A stretch of DNA of 60,984 nt from Clostridiales bacterium (GTDB lineage Bacteria > Bacillota > Clostridia > Saccharofermentanales > Saccharofermentanaceae), in contig JAFZZM010000007.1 of assembly GCA_017615755.1 (NCBI GenBank), positions 1 through 60,984 on the forward strand, in the 5' to 3' direction. A program made the translations under genes and the position numbers. A model generated the notes under the pieces. It saw only the letters and a list, made by a program, of their open reading frames with translations, was not told the origin of the DNA and searched no databases. Of the stretch, positions 43,477 to 51,980 are shown one piece after another (position 1 is the stretch's first letter; the number at the start of each line of letters is the position of its first letter).

Positions 43477-43508
43477 ACTAGTATACTAGCAAGCTAGCAT
43501 GATGTCAA
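43477..43508 (-). promoter_or_regulatory. uxuA promoter with palindromic GntR operator
   Basis: On the minus strand, TTGACA (plus-strand 43503-43508) and TATACT (plus-strand 43480-43485) are spaced 17 bases apart. The perfect 12-base palindrome CTAGTATACTAG (43478-43489) covers the -10, and CTAGCAT (43494-43500) in the spacer is a further half. The palindrome matches the candidate motif at gntR, the esterase, the ABC transporter and eda. Repressor binding here would block polymerase. Confidence 0.8.
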
Positions 43509-43571
43509 GCAGAGAGAAATGCCTTCCAAAACTTTTCTTTTACCCCAAAAATGTCGGAGAAAACAGAAGAA

Positions 43572-43961
43572 TCACATCTTGTCCGTATCGCTGTAATCCG
43601 GCTTGCTGGTGCGGCGCATCAGGTTCAGAACGAACGGGATCGCAGCGATCCAACCATAGCTCTTGACCACATTTAGGACATGGTACAATACCAACTCAGA
43701 GAAAGTACAGGTACCCTCCGTGACGTCGTTATACTTACTGGCAACCAGGCTGACGATCATGAGGCCGAGCGCGGCCACGATCAGCAGCGTGGACTTGATC
43801 AGTGTTTCCTTGGGGATCGGGGTCGAACGGTCTTCTTTCTTGAAGAACTTGATCGTTTTACCGAATCCGACGAACAGAAGCACTATGCATCCGATCAGGC
43901 CGCCGAAAGTAAGTGTGGTACGAATTGCTAAAGATGCACTCACTGCTAAAGATGTAATCAT
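43572..43961 (-). CDS. Small membrane protein, uronate region
   Basis: A 129-residue protein with three hydrophobic segments (about 13-33, 53-73 and 95-115), not recognised. AAGGGG lies seven bases before the ATG. It follows the DUF624 gene by 72 bases on the same strand, so both may be co-transcribed from the operator region near 44950. Its position between a YesL-like protein and uxuA suggests a link to carbohydrate uptake, but nothing in the sequence shows a function. Confidence 0.6.
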   Translation of the reverse strand: MITSLAVSASLAIRTTLTFGGLIGCIVLLFVGFGKTIKFFKKEDRSTPIPKETLIKSTLLIVAALGLMIVSLVASKYNDVTEGTCTFSELVLYHVLNVVKSYGWIAAIPFVLNLMRRTSKPDYSDTDKM

Positions 43962-44033
43962 TTCTAACCCCTTACATTATATGCATACAGATTTACTCTA
44001 GTACGGAGCAATTTCGCCGTCAACCTGAGAAAA

Positions 44034-44882
44034 TCAAGGATTTTCGGCTTCGAGTCCGTCTTTGTCGGTATTCTCATCTTCAGGATCCTCATCCGGATCC
44101 TCGGTTTCGTCTTCTACCTCATCAGAATCGTCTTCCGAATCCTCATCGGAATCATCCTCATCATCAGAGTCCTCTTCGTAATCCTCGTCATCCTCATCAG
44201 ACTCTTCGCTCTCGGACTTCGGCTTTTCTTCATCCGCATATCTTTCAGGATGCTCACGCTTGTCCTTCAGAAGGAGAGCGTAGTTGAAGTCCTTCTCGAC
44301 CACTCGCCAGCAGAGGTAGCAGCAGGTGAAAGGCATAAACAGAAGGCTCGGGAAGAACACGATCATCAGCGCCAGGGACACCAGCACATAAAGCCAGATC
44401 AGAAACGCATGGCCCGGATACATGGTGGCGAAAGTGAAGCTGTGGACAAGGATATTCTTAAACGTATTCTTAAAACGCGCCAGGTACGGGAATGTGTAAG
44501 GTACCGTGCAAAGAAGAGGCAAGGCCAGAAGTCCTGCGATCGGCGCATACCAGGTCGGAAGCGTCATACCGTTCCACCCGAAGATCGCAAAATAGATGTT
44601 GAATCCGGCAACGAGTCCGTAGATAAGAAGTACAATATTCAGAGCGATACCCTGACCGACATTCTGTTTAAAAGAACGCCAGAAATCGCGGGCCGGTGTT
44701 GCCGAGCTGTCGTGGAAACGCTTATGGACAGAGAAATACAGCGCACTGGACGAAGCGCCCATGGTAACAACGGGAAGAGAAAAGACAAGCCAAAGCAGAC
44801 TCAGGATAATGATATCCCCGAGTTTGTCGCCAAGTCTGTAAAACTTGCTTTTGGAATACGGATCGTAGGAATTGTCGCTCAT
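44034..44882 (-). CDS. DUF624 (YesL-like) membrane protein with acidic tail
   Basis: A 282-residue protein. Residues about 1-205 are the DUF624 domain: the start FYRLGDKLGDIIILSLLWLV and the following SLPVVTMGASSSALYF are diagnostic, with five or six membrane helices. YesL-type proteins occur with sugar ABC transporters of the LplB/YtcP type in Bacilli and Clostridia, though their action is not settled. The last 60 or so residues are almost only Asp, Glu and Ser, an unusual disordered acidic tail. ATG 44882 is chosen from AAAAGGAG upstream. It is divergent from the acetylesterase. Confidence 0.8.
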   Translation of the reverse strand: MSDNSYDPYSKSKFYRLGDKLGDIIILSLLWLVFSLPVVTMGASSSALYFSVHKRFHDSSATPARDFWRSFKQNVGQGIALNIVLLIYGLVAGFNIYFAIFGWNGMTLPTWYAPIAGLLALPLLCTVPYTFPYLARFKNTFKNILVHSFTFATMYPGHAFLIWLYVLVSLALMIVFFPSLLFMPFTCCYLCWRVVEKDFNYALLLKDKREHPERYADEEKPKSESEESDEDDEDYEEDSDDEDDSDEDSEDDSDEVEDETEDPDEDPEDENTDKDGLEAENP

Positions 44883-44948
44883 TCTCTCACTCCTTTTCCC
44901 AAATATATTAGACGGAAGCGGAAGAAAAAACAAGTGAAACAAGAAAAT

Positions 44949-44962
44949 CTTACATACTAGTG
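44949..44962. promoter_or_regulatory. Candidate GntR operator between DUF624 and esterase genes
   Basis: CTTACATACTAG (44949-44960) matches CTAGCATACAAG in nine of twelve positions and shares CATAC-AGTG with the gntR site. It lies between the divergent genes starting at 44882 and 45082. An imperfect hairpin (CGGACA with TGTCCG, about 45017-45054) lies in the leader of the esterase gene. No clear -35/-10 pair was identified, so the promoters here are less certain. Confidence 0.5.
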
Positions 44963-45081
44963 TGAATCATGTAGATATTTGCACATTTCTATGTTACTCT
45001 TAGGAAAAGAACTCGCCCGGACAGGCTTTTTCGCTTTTTTAGCGGTAGTGTCCGTCCCGGGTAGAGATGAGGTGGAAGCAA

Positions 45082-46611
45082 ATGACAGAAGCAGCGGGCA
45101 TTTTCAGTAGCGGTATGGTCCTTCAGAGAGACAAGGAATGTTCTATCTGGGGAAAAGAGACGCAGGCAGATAAGGTACAGGTGATCCTCGAGGGAAATAC
45201 CTATGAGGGGGACGTGACCGATGGATGCTTTCTTGTGAAGATCCCGGCACACGAGGCGGCGACCGGCTGCAAGATCACGATCAGCGGAAGTTCGACGATC
45301 GTACTTCAGGACGTGTGCTTCGGTGACGTTTTCTATCTTTCGGGTCAGTCGAATATGGAGCTGCCTGTCTATCGTACGCGTGATGTTTCCGCAGAAGAGA
45401 TCGATGCTTCGGATTATCCTTATATCCGTCAGTACCGTGTTACACCTCAATTCCAGCTTTGCCGGGAGAACCCGCCGGAGCTTCCGGTTCAGAACTGGAC
45501 AAGAGCTTGTGGAGAAGAGCTTCTTCAGATGAGCGCACTTGGATTTTATTGTGCCAAGCGCCTGTATGAGAATAAGAAAATACCGATCGGACTGGTCCTT
45601 GCGGCCCAGGGCGGATCTACCATCGAATCCTGGATGCCGGCAGAACTGCTGAAGGAATTCGGTGACTTCGAGAAGATCTATGCACCATTTCAGGGAGATG
45701 GTGTCCTGGCAAAATACCTTTCCGGACAGGAAGCACATAACGCAGCCTGGCGCACAGCACTCGAGTCGGACGATGACAAGAACTATCCGCAGGCCGTGCC
45801 GGAAGGAGCAACGGAGTTCACCGTCCCGGGCATGCTTCTGGAAAAAGACGGCAAAGGCTACGAAGGGATCGTATGGTTCTTTAAGGAATTCACTTTAGAG
45901 CAGGAACCGAAGGAAGACGCCTTCCTTTATCTCGGCGACCTGATCGATGCGGACCAGACTTTCATTAACGGAACACTCGTGGGTCGTACGGAATACAGAT
46001 ATCCTCCGAGAAAATATCCCTTTGACGGGAAGATCCTTAAGAAAGGCAGGAACCTGATCTGCGTGCGGTTGATCATCGAAGGCGGAAGCGGCGGATTCGT
46101 AGCGGAGCACCCGTACTATGTGCGAAGCGGAAATGAGAAGATCGAGCTTTCCGGAACATGGAAAATGGTATACGGCACAAAGAGTCAGACCCATCTGGAT
46201 CCGGGACTTCGCGGACAAGTCATTCCGACAGCGCTTTTCGAGACGTCCGTGCGCCCGCTGAAGGATCTGGCGTGCAAGGGTATCTGGTGGTATCAGGGTG
46301 AGTCGAACTGCGACGATCCGAGAAGGTACGATGAGAAGTTCAGCAGCATGATCGCGTACTGGAGAAACTGGTTCGGTGAGGAACTTCCGGTGGTCTGCGT
46401 GGAGATGCCGGACTATCAGGATCCGATTTCAGGTGAGCAGCCGGAGGGATGGGCACCGATCCAGGCGCAGCAGCGAAAAGCACCGGAGGACGTCCCGAAT
46501 TGTGCCGTGACCCTTGGTCACGATCTTTGGACGCCGCGGGAACTGCACCCGCAGAGAAAGAGTGAGCTCGGCGCCCGCCTGGCCGAGACCGTAGAAACAC
46601 TTATCTATTGA
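45082..46611 (+). CDS. SGNH-type sialate O-acetylesterase-like enzyme
   Basis: A 509-residue esterase. LSGQSNMELPVYRTRD is block I of the SASA/DUF303 group with the catalytic Ser, WYQGESNCDDPRRY holds block-III-like residues, and LHPQRK near the end gives the Asp/His region (ATLGHDLWTPRELHP). A beta-rich insert at about 250-370 is typical. No signal peptide is visible, so it probably acts on imported oligosaccharides, removing acetyl groups. The family includes sialate and xylan acetylesterases; with the glucuronate genes here a xylan-derived substrate is more likely than sialic acid. ATG 45082 follows GAGGTGG. Confidence 0.78.
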   Translation: MTEAAGIFSSGMVLQRDKECSIWGKETQADKVQVILEGNTYEGDVTDGCFLVKIPAHEAATGCKITISGSSTIVLQDVCFGDVFYLSGQSNMELPVYRTRDVSAEEIDASDYPYIRQYRVTPQFQLCRENPPELPVQNWTRACGEELLQMSALGFYCAKRLYENKKIPIGLVLAAQGGSTIESWMPAELLKEFGDFEKIYAPFQGDGVLAKYLSGQEAHNAAWRTALESDDDKNYPQAVPEGATEFTVPGMLLEKDGKGYEGIVWFFKEFTLEQEPKEDAFLYLGDLIDADQTFINGTLVGRTEYRYPPRKYPFDGKILKKGRNLICVRLIIEGGSGGFVAEHPYYVRSGNEKIELSGTWKMVYGTKSQTHLDPGLRGQVIPTALFETSVRPLKDLACKGIWWYQGESNCDDPRRYDEKFSSMIAYWRNWFGEELPVVCVEMPDYQDPISGEQPEGWAPIQAQQRKAPEDVPNCAVTLGHDLWTPRELHPQRKSELGARLAETVETLIY

Positions 46612-46648
46612 AGTACTCGCGGAAAAACAGCAAATACAAAAGACTTAG

Positions 46649-46684
46649 AGACACGCTCAAATAGATGAACGTGTCTTTTTTTCG
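46649..46684 (+). terminator. Terminator after the esterase gene
   Basis: AGACACG (46649-46655) pairs with CGTGTCT (46670-46676), followed by a run of T residues. Confidence 0.88.
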
Positions 46685-46987
46685 AGATACTGTTCAAATT
46701 GTGGCACAAATTTGTTAAGAATATGTACAAACTATGAACACGATGCTAAAATAAATTATCCTTATGAAAATGAAAAACGGGGGGATATCGGCAAGTCAGA
46801 AACGGCTCTTGATGTGCTTTGGAGACGCATTTCAAGAATCGAGGCTTTTTCTGTTCCTAACGATGACATTTTTTGGTATCAAGACAAGCTTTGCGGAGAG
46901 CATGTCTTGACCGTTGTGTATGTCGTGATCCTTCGGTTTCATGAGGTTAGAGGGTATTTTATGTTTGAAGAAGGAGAAACAGGAAAA
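46685..46987 (+). promoter_or_regulatory. Long leader of the giant secreted protein gene
   Basis: About 300 bases without a convincing gene. TAAAAT near 46746 could be a -10 box. A hairpin, CAAGACA (about 46880) with TGTCTTG (about 46909), lies in the middle of the leader. GAAGGAG at about 46970-46976 is the ribosome binding site for ATG 46988. The reading frame is open back to 46712 but has no signal-peptide-like start there. No known riboswitch recognised. Confidence 0.4.
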
Positions 46988-49900
46988 ATGAGAACACGAA
47001 TGCTTAAAGCAGTGTCAGTATTACTGACGGTGATTATTTTGCTGGCGGTTTTCCCAATCATTCCGGCTAAAGTAAATGCTGCCGAGGAAGATACGGAGAT
47101 CCGCGAATTCGTTGCCAGGCTGTATCGGGTCTGCTTGAATAGAGAACCTGATGAGGATGGCCTGAATTATTGGATCGGCGAGCTCCGTGACAAAAAGGAG
47201 ACCGGTGTCGCGGTGGCATCCGGGTTTATCTTCAGCCCCGAACTTCAGAATAAGAACTATTCCAATACGGAATATGTGGAAGTCATGTACGATGCTTTTT
47301 TCGGAAGAGAAGCAGACAGCGAAGGCCTGAAATTCTGGGTCAAGAGCCTGGATGACGGAATGACCCGAGCCCAGGTCTTTACCGGGTTTGCGAATTCGAA
47401 GGAATTCTTCAATCTTTGCGATTCTTTCAATGTTGTAGCAGGAACGTTCCTTCCGGAATTCGATCTGAGCAAGGTCATCCGGACAAACTTCTTTGTCGAG
47501 AGACTTTACAATGTCGTTCTTGGTCGTAAGTGCGACAAAGACGGAATGGAGTTCTGGACGAGACAGCTCCTGAGTGGACAGAACACGGGGGCATTGACCG
47601 CATATGGTTTTTTCTTCGCAAAGGAGTACGAGAACAGTTATAAGTTCTATTCGGAATACATCAACGATTTGTATAACGCTTTGATGGGAAGAGAAGCGGA
47701 AGAAGAAGGCTTCAATTTCTGGATGAAGGAAATGAAGAACGGAAGCACCAAAGAGCACATCTTCAACTGCTTTGCTGCCTCTCAAGAATTCACAGCTATC
47801 TGTGCCGATTACGGAATCCTTCGTGGTGACCCGGTACCGGAAGACAGAGACACGACGTATACACTTCGTCCCGATCCGGATAATCCGACACCAACAACGG
47901 CACCTACAGTAGCACCAACAGCTACACCTACAATGACACCTACATCGGCGCCTACAGGAACCCCGACTGTAAAACCTACGGTAACGGCGGCACCTACAGG
48001 TCAACCCACGACGAAGCCGACAGGTAATCCAACGGGTAAGCCGACAGCAGTACCTTCGGGCAAACCTACCTCTGCTCCTACAGGCAAGCCGACAGGAAAA
48101 CCAACTTCCAAACCTACGGTAACCGGAGCACCTACAGGGAAACCTACGGCAAAGCCGACAGCTAACCCGACGGGGAAGCCGACGAATACTCCGACAAGTA
48201 AACCGACGACGGCCCCTGTAACGGCCAAACTGAAATCCACTACGATGGAGATTATGAAGGGAACTTTCGGAGATATCATCTTCGTGGATAACGGTAAGGA
48301 AGTAAAACTGGATAACGTTACCTATAAGTCTTCTGACACAAGCATTGCTGCTGTATATGCTGACGGTTCTGTTGCGGGTCTGAAAGAAGGTAACACCAAG
48401 ATCACGGTAACCTATGGCGGTAAGACTGAAACCATATCTGTAGCTGTAAAAGCACAGGACAACAACAGCTCGAGGATCGCCGGAGCGCTGACACCGGACA
48501 AGTATGCGGAGATCGGTAATGGAAAAACAGATTGCACACAGACTTTCCGTGACCTCTTTAAGGCTGCTTACGATGCCGGAACCATATCCGACGGGATCCG
48601 TCGTGCAAAGCCGATCTATATTCCGAGCGGAAAATATGTGATCCATGGCAGTATTATCGATAAGTCCATGAATATCGATAACTGTGTATTCGAGGTCTAT
48701 GGAGCGGGAAGAGAAAGCACACGTATAACATTCGATAAGGATGGAACATTTATCGATGCAAGCGCATGTTCGCCATTTGTATTGACGACGTTCAGTGATA
48801 TCGGATTCATCGGGAATAAGAATAATATCTTCCTGAGACTTACAGAAGCAGATCTGACAAGTTCGATCAAGAAACCCGAACTTCAGAAGATCCGTTTTGT
48901 ATCATGCGCTTTCTCATCTTGGAAAAATATCCTGTACACCGAGAACTCGGCTGGTATGATCTCCGAGATCGATATCGCTTACTGCAAGATCACAAACTGT
49001 GGAACAACTTCTAACAATTGTAAGTTGTTTGTACTGGATGATAAGAAAGTATTGAAACTGAATTGCTGGTACACAGATATTGAAAGTTTCAATGGTGATT
49101 GCTTCTACTATAGAAGCGGCGCCATCGTCCACATGACCGGCGGCTCCATTATTCCGCTCACTGGAAATGTATTCTTCTTCGACTATACGGATTCCTCAAG
49201 AAACTTCAGTGCCGGATCGAAGACGACGCCTCACCTGATCTGCGAGAATGCCCGATTCGAGATCCGAAATACTTCCAGCTGTGTAAAAACGACCAGTATT
49301 GCTCAAGGCTATCCGATCGCTTACTTTAAAAACGCAGAGGTGGAGACGATATCGAACGCCTCCCCGAACGTTCTGATCATAAACGGCGGCGGAGATATTA
49401 TTTTCCAGGACTGCACAGATGGTAGTAAGCTCACGATCGTCAGCAATATTACTTCCGGTAACGCTCTGAAACCGCGAGTCAGATTCTATAACTGCGTGGA
49501 TGTGACCGTCAACGGTGTGGTGTCGAAAGCCCAGATCACGAATCCGTCTACGGATGCAAACTGCGTACGTATCACGATGGATGAGGACTTCGATTTCTAT
49601 CTGAAGAACAATTCGGGGTCTATGCTGCCGTATATTCACAACGCTTCCGGATTGAAGGAATGCCGGCAGATAGTCGATTTAGATCCATTCGATTTTATCT
49701 ATTCAAGCGGGAAGTCTTATACTACCAAACCGTATGGATATATCCGATATGCAGAATTGACTGTACCGGAGAATGCTACTTACAAGAATAAGACCGTCAG
49801 CTTAACACTGAAGGATAAGACTTCGGGTCAGAAGATAGCGGAGCAGGTGGTCACGATCGGTGCCGGCAAGACCTACAAGATCGACATCAACAAAGATGTG

Positions 49901-51607
49901 GACGAGCTGGAAGTCGTTGTCCAGCAGAGCTTCTCGACATCGGATCCTGTGAACATCAAGATGAATCTGCAGCTTGTCAAATCAAAGAACCCGGTTGCCG
50001 ATACCGCCCCGGTTCCGGTAGTCAGCTCTTCGCACGGCCATTATACATCCGAGGAACCGGATTCCAACGATGACGCCAACAGGACCGGTTCTCTGACACC
50101 ACAAGATTTCGGTGCTGTTGCTGACGGGAAAACTGATTGTACAAGTGCTTTTCGACAGATGTTCAAAGCCGCTGCCGATTATGACAAGTATTCGAATTCT
50201 TGGAAGCAGGCAAAAGCAATCTACATTCCGGGTGGTGTCTACAAGATCACAGGCAGCATCATCGACGAGTCTTTGGGATTAAGATACTGTGCCTTCGAAG
50301 TCAGTGGTGCCGGCAAAGACAACACATTCATCAAATTCGTGAACGATGGCATCTTATTCGACAGTGAGGTAAAGGACCTGTCCAATACTTCAACTCCCTT
50401 CGGATTCACGACTTTCCGGAACATCACTTTTGTCGGCAATAACAACAATATCTTCATGACGCTCAAGATGAATAATCCGAATGCAGAGGGGAATAATACG
50501 GACGGACCGCAGAGAATGCAGTTCTACTCATGTGCGTTTGCAAATTGGAAAAGTGTTATGTATTCGATCACATCTACAGTCATGCTTTCTGAATTCACAT
50601 TCACGGATTGCAAGATCGACGATTGCGGAACAGCCTCCGTGCCTTGTCAGATCTTCGTACTGGATGATCCGCAGGCAGTAAACTGGAGATTCATCAATAC
50701 GGATATCACGAACTTCACCGGAGATGCATTCTATTACATCACAGGCGTAGCGGTCACCATTTCCGGTGGTTCGATCATTCCGAAAGCCGGTAATGCATTC
50801 TTCTTCGATTACAACACTTCTGCAAGAAGAGGCACCGCCGGTCCGGGCAACTCGCCGCAGCTGATCTGCAATGGCGTGAAGTTCGGCATCAATAGTAACA
50901 GCTCCTGCGTGAAAACAACTTCCATAACTGAGGGTGCGCCGGTCGTGCGTTTCGACGGTTGCAATCTCGGAACCACTTCTTATGATTCCAGGAAGTTCCT
51001 GATGATCTACGGCGCGGCAGAGGTCAAGTTTACCGATTGCACCGGCTGCGGAAAGATCCGTTTCTCAGGATATATCGAATCCGAAATGGGTGTCCGGCCG
51101 CATATCCAGTTCTGGGGATGTAACGACCTGAATCTGGATGTTCTCGTAACCGAATCTGATGTTACTAATGCCGTGAAGGATTTCAACAATATCCGTGTCA
51201 CAGTCGGGAATGAATACGATTTCTTTATGAAAAAGAACGACTCCGGATTGCCGTATAGACATACCGTAGGCGGCCTCAATTACTGCCGCCAGAATGTGAA
51301 GCTTGATGCCAACAACTACGTGGTTTCCGGCAAATCTTTCACAACAAGACCATACGGATATGTATCCTATGCAGAACTGGCAGTTCCGGCTGCCTCCTCT
51401 TACTCCGGTAAGACGATCACAGTCACGCTGAAGGAAAAGGGAACAGGCAAGGTATACGCCCAGCAGCAGATCACACTCGGTTCGGAACAGAAGATCAAGT
51501 TAAACATCGAGAGCTATGTGGACGAACTCGAAATAGTATTTACACACAGTCTTTCAACAGGAAGCTCTACGAAGATCGAGATGAAGTTAGACCTCGTTAA
51601 GTACTAA
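46988..51607 (+). CDS. Giant secreted DUF4214 protein with two beta-helix repeats
   Basis: A 1539-residue protein. Order: signal peptide (1 to about 31, ending AKVNA), about four DUF4214 units (about 35-285, with the pattern FV.RLY...L.R..D..G...W), a Thr/Pro-rich linker (about 300-410), an Ig-like Big_2 domain (about 415-490), then two homologous halves (about 500-1010 and 1035-1539). Each half opens like a pectate-lyase-3 beta-helix (GKTDCT..FR..FKAA, then IYIPSGKYVIHGSII and IYIPGGVYKITGSII). DUF4214 is common in surface proteins. No LPxTG, SLH or dockerin is seen. It may bind or cleave pectin or other glycans. TTG-to-46712 extension rejected. Confidence 0.8.
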   Translation: MRTRMLKAVSVLLTVIILLAVFPIIPAKVNAAEEDTEIREFVARLYRVCLNREPDEDGLNYWIGELRDKKETGVAVASGFIFSPELQNKNYSNTEYVEVMYDAFFGREADSEGLKFWVKSLDDGMTRAQVFTGFANSKEFFNLCDSFNVVAGTFLPEFDLSKVIRTNFFVERLYNVVLGRKCDKDGMEFWTRQLLSGQNTGALTAYGFFFAKEYENSYKFYSEYINDLYNALMGREAEEEGFNFWMKEMKNGSTKEHIFNCFAASQEFTAICADYGILRGDPVPEDRDTTYTLRPDPDNPTPTTAPTVAPTATPTMTPTSAPTGTPTVKPTVTAAPTGQPTTKPTGNPTGKPTAVPSGKPTSAPTGKPTGKPTSKPTVTGAPTGKPTAKPTANPTGKPTNTPTSKPTTAPVTAKLKSTTMEIMKGTFGDIIFVDNGKEVKLDNVTYKSSDTSIAAVYADGSVAGLKEGNTKITVTYGGKTETISVAVKAQDNNSSRIAGALTPDKYAEIGNGKTDCTQTFRDLFKAAYDAGTISDGIRRAKPIYIPSGKYVIHGSIIDKSMNIDNCVFEVYGAGRESTRITFDKDGTFIDASACSPFVLTTFSDIGFIGNKNNIFLRLTEADLTSSIKKPELQKIRFVSCAFSSWKNILYTENSAGMISEIDIAYCKITNCGTTSNNCKLFVLDDKKVLKLNCWYTDIESFNGDCFYYRSGAIVHMTGGSIIPLTGNVFFFDYTDSSRNFSAGSKTTPHLICENARFEIRNTSSCVKTTSIAQGYPIAYFKNAEVETISNASPNVLIINGGGDIIFQDCTDGSKLTIVSNITSGNALKPRVRFYNCVDVTVNGVVSKAQITNPSTDANCVRITMDEDFDFYLKNNSGSMLPYIHNASGLKECRQIVDLDPFDFIYSSGKSYTTKPYGYIRYAELTVPENATYKNKTVSLTLKDKTSGQKIAEQVVTIGAGKTYKIDINKDVDELEVVVQQSFSTSDPVNIKMNLQLVKSKNPVADTAPVPVVSSSHGHYTSEEPDSNDDANRTGSLTPQDFGAVADGKTDCTSAFRQMFKAAADYDKYSNSWKQAKAIYIPGGVYKITGSIIDESLGLRYCAFEVSGAGKDNTFIKFVNDGILFDSEVKDLSNTSTPFGFTTFRNITFVGNNNNIFMTLKMNNPNAEGNNTDGPQRMQFYSCAFANWKSVMYSITSTVMLSEFTFTDCKIDDCGTASVPCQIFVLDDPQAVNWRFINTDITNFTGDAFYYITGVAVTISGGSIIPKAGNAFFFDYNTSARRGTAGPGNSPQLICNGVKFGINSNSSCVKTTSITEGAPVVRFDGCNLGTTSYDSRKFLMIYGAAEVKFTDCTGCGKIRFSGYIESEMGVRPHIQFWGCNDLNLDVLVTESDVTNAVKDFNNIRVTVGNEYDFFMKKNDSGLPYRHTVGGLNYCRQNVKLDANNYVVSGKSFTTRPYGYVSYAELAVPAASSYSGKTITVTLKEKGTGKVYAQQQITLGSEQKIKLNIESYVDELEIVFTHSLSTGSSTKIEMKLDLVKY
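47880..48225 (+). repeat. Thr/Pro-rich linker repeats
   Basis: Imperfect repeats coding units such as APTGKPT, KPTSKPT and ANPTGKPT, about 110 residues in all. This is a typical flexible and possibly O-glycosylated linker between surface domains. The repeats vary at third codon positions, so the tract is old rather than freshly expanded. Confidence 0.85.
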
Positions 51608-51651
51608 AGACGATACTGAACCCGTTTCGGTAAATCGGATACAACAAGTTC

Positions 51652-51693
51652 AAGGACGGTCGTCAGGCATTGACCTGATGGCCGTCCTTCTTA
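51652..51693 (+). terminator. Terminator after the giant protein gene
   Basis: AGGACGG-TCAGG (51653-51667) pairs with CCTGA-CCGTCCT (51674-51688) around two mismatches, followed by TCTT. The T run is short, but a second hairpin follows. Confidence 0.75.
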
Positions 51694-51734
51694 CTGCCAG
51701 GCGTGATGCTGAAATAAGAAAAAGGAAAAACCCC

Positions 51735-51771
51735 AAGGGCTGTCCTGCATTCAGGGCAGCCTCTCTTTTTG
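51735..51771 (+). terminator. Second terminator before the ABC promoter
   Basis: GGCTGTCCTG (51738-51747) pairs with CAGGGCAGCC (51752-51761) with one G-T pair and a four-base loop, followed by TCTCTTTTT. Tandem terminators insulate the ABC operon from the gene upstream. Confidence 0.8.
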
Positions 51772-51814
51772 TGCAAGTTCGCCAAAAAAGTATTCCAAAA
51801 TCTCTTGATCAGCA

Positions 51815-51871
51815 TTGACACATGACTAGTATGGTGGTATTCTGTCCTCGTAGACAACTAGCATACAAGTG
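51815..51871 (+). promoter_or_regulatory. ABC-operon promoter with two candidate GntR operators
   Basis: TTGACA (51815-51820) and TATTCT (51838-51843) are 17 bases apart. ACTAGTAT (51825-51832) lies in the spacer and repeats the first half of the uxuA palindrome. ACTAGCATACAAGTG (51857-51871) lies at about the transcription start and is a near-palindromic match to the motif at the other uronate loci. The leader of about 130 bases to ATG 51981 shows nothing else recognised. Confidence 0.72.
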
Positions 51872-51980
51872 TGCAAGCCAACAAAAGACGAGGAACGAGG
51901 ATCTCTCGAAAATGACTTGAAACACAGCAAGACAAGCTTAGTTGGTATGAAAGATTTACGGTTATGGGGAGTTGTTTTCT

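Noticed and set aside
45082..46611. Sialic-acid utilisation
   Set aside because: The esterase family name suggests sialate, but no nanA, nanE or nanK genes are present and all neighbours are for uronates.
46712..46987. N-terminal extension of the giant protein from a TTG at 46712
   Set aside because: It would put 92 unrelated residues before a good signal peptide; the ribosome binding site lies directly before ATG 46988.
47021..48646. 541-codon open frame on the minus strand with Cys/Arg-rich repeats
   Set aside because: It reads the reverse of the Thr/Pro linker and DUF4214 region; the Cys/Arg repeats are simply the complement of Thr/Pro codons.
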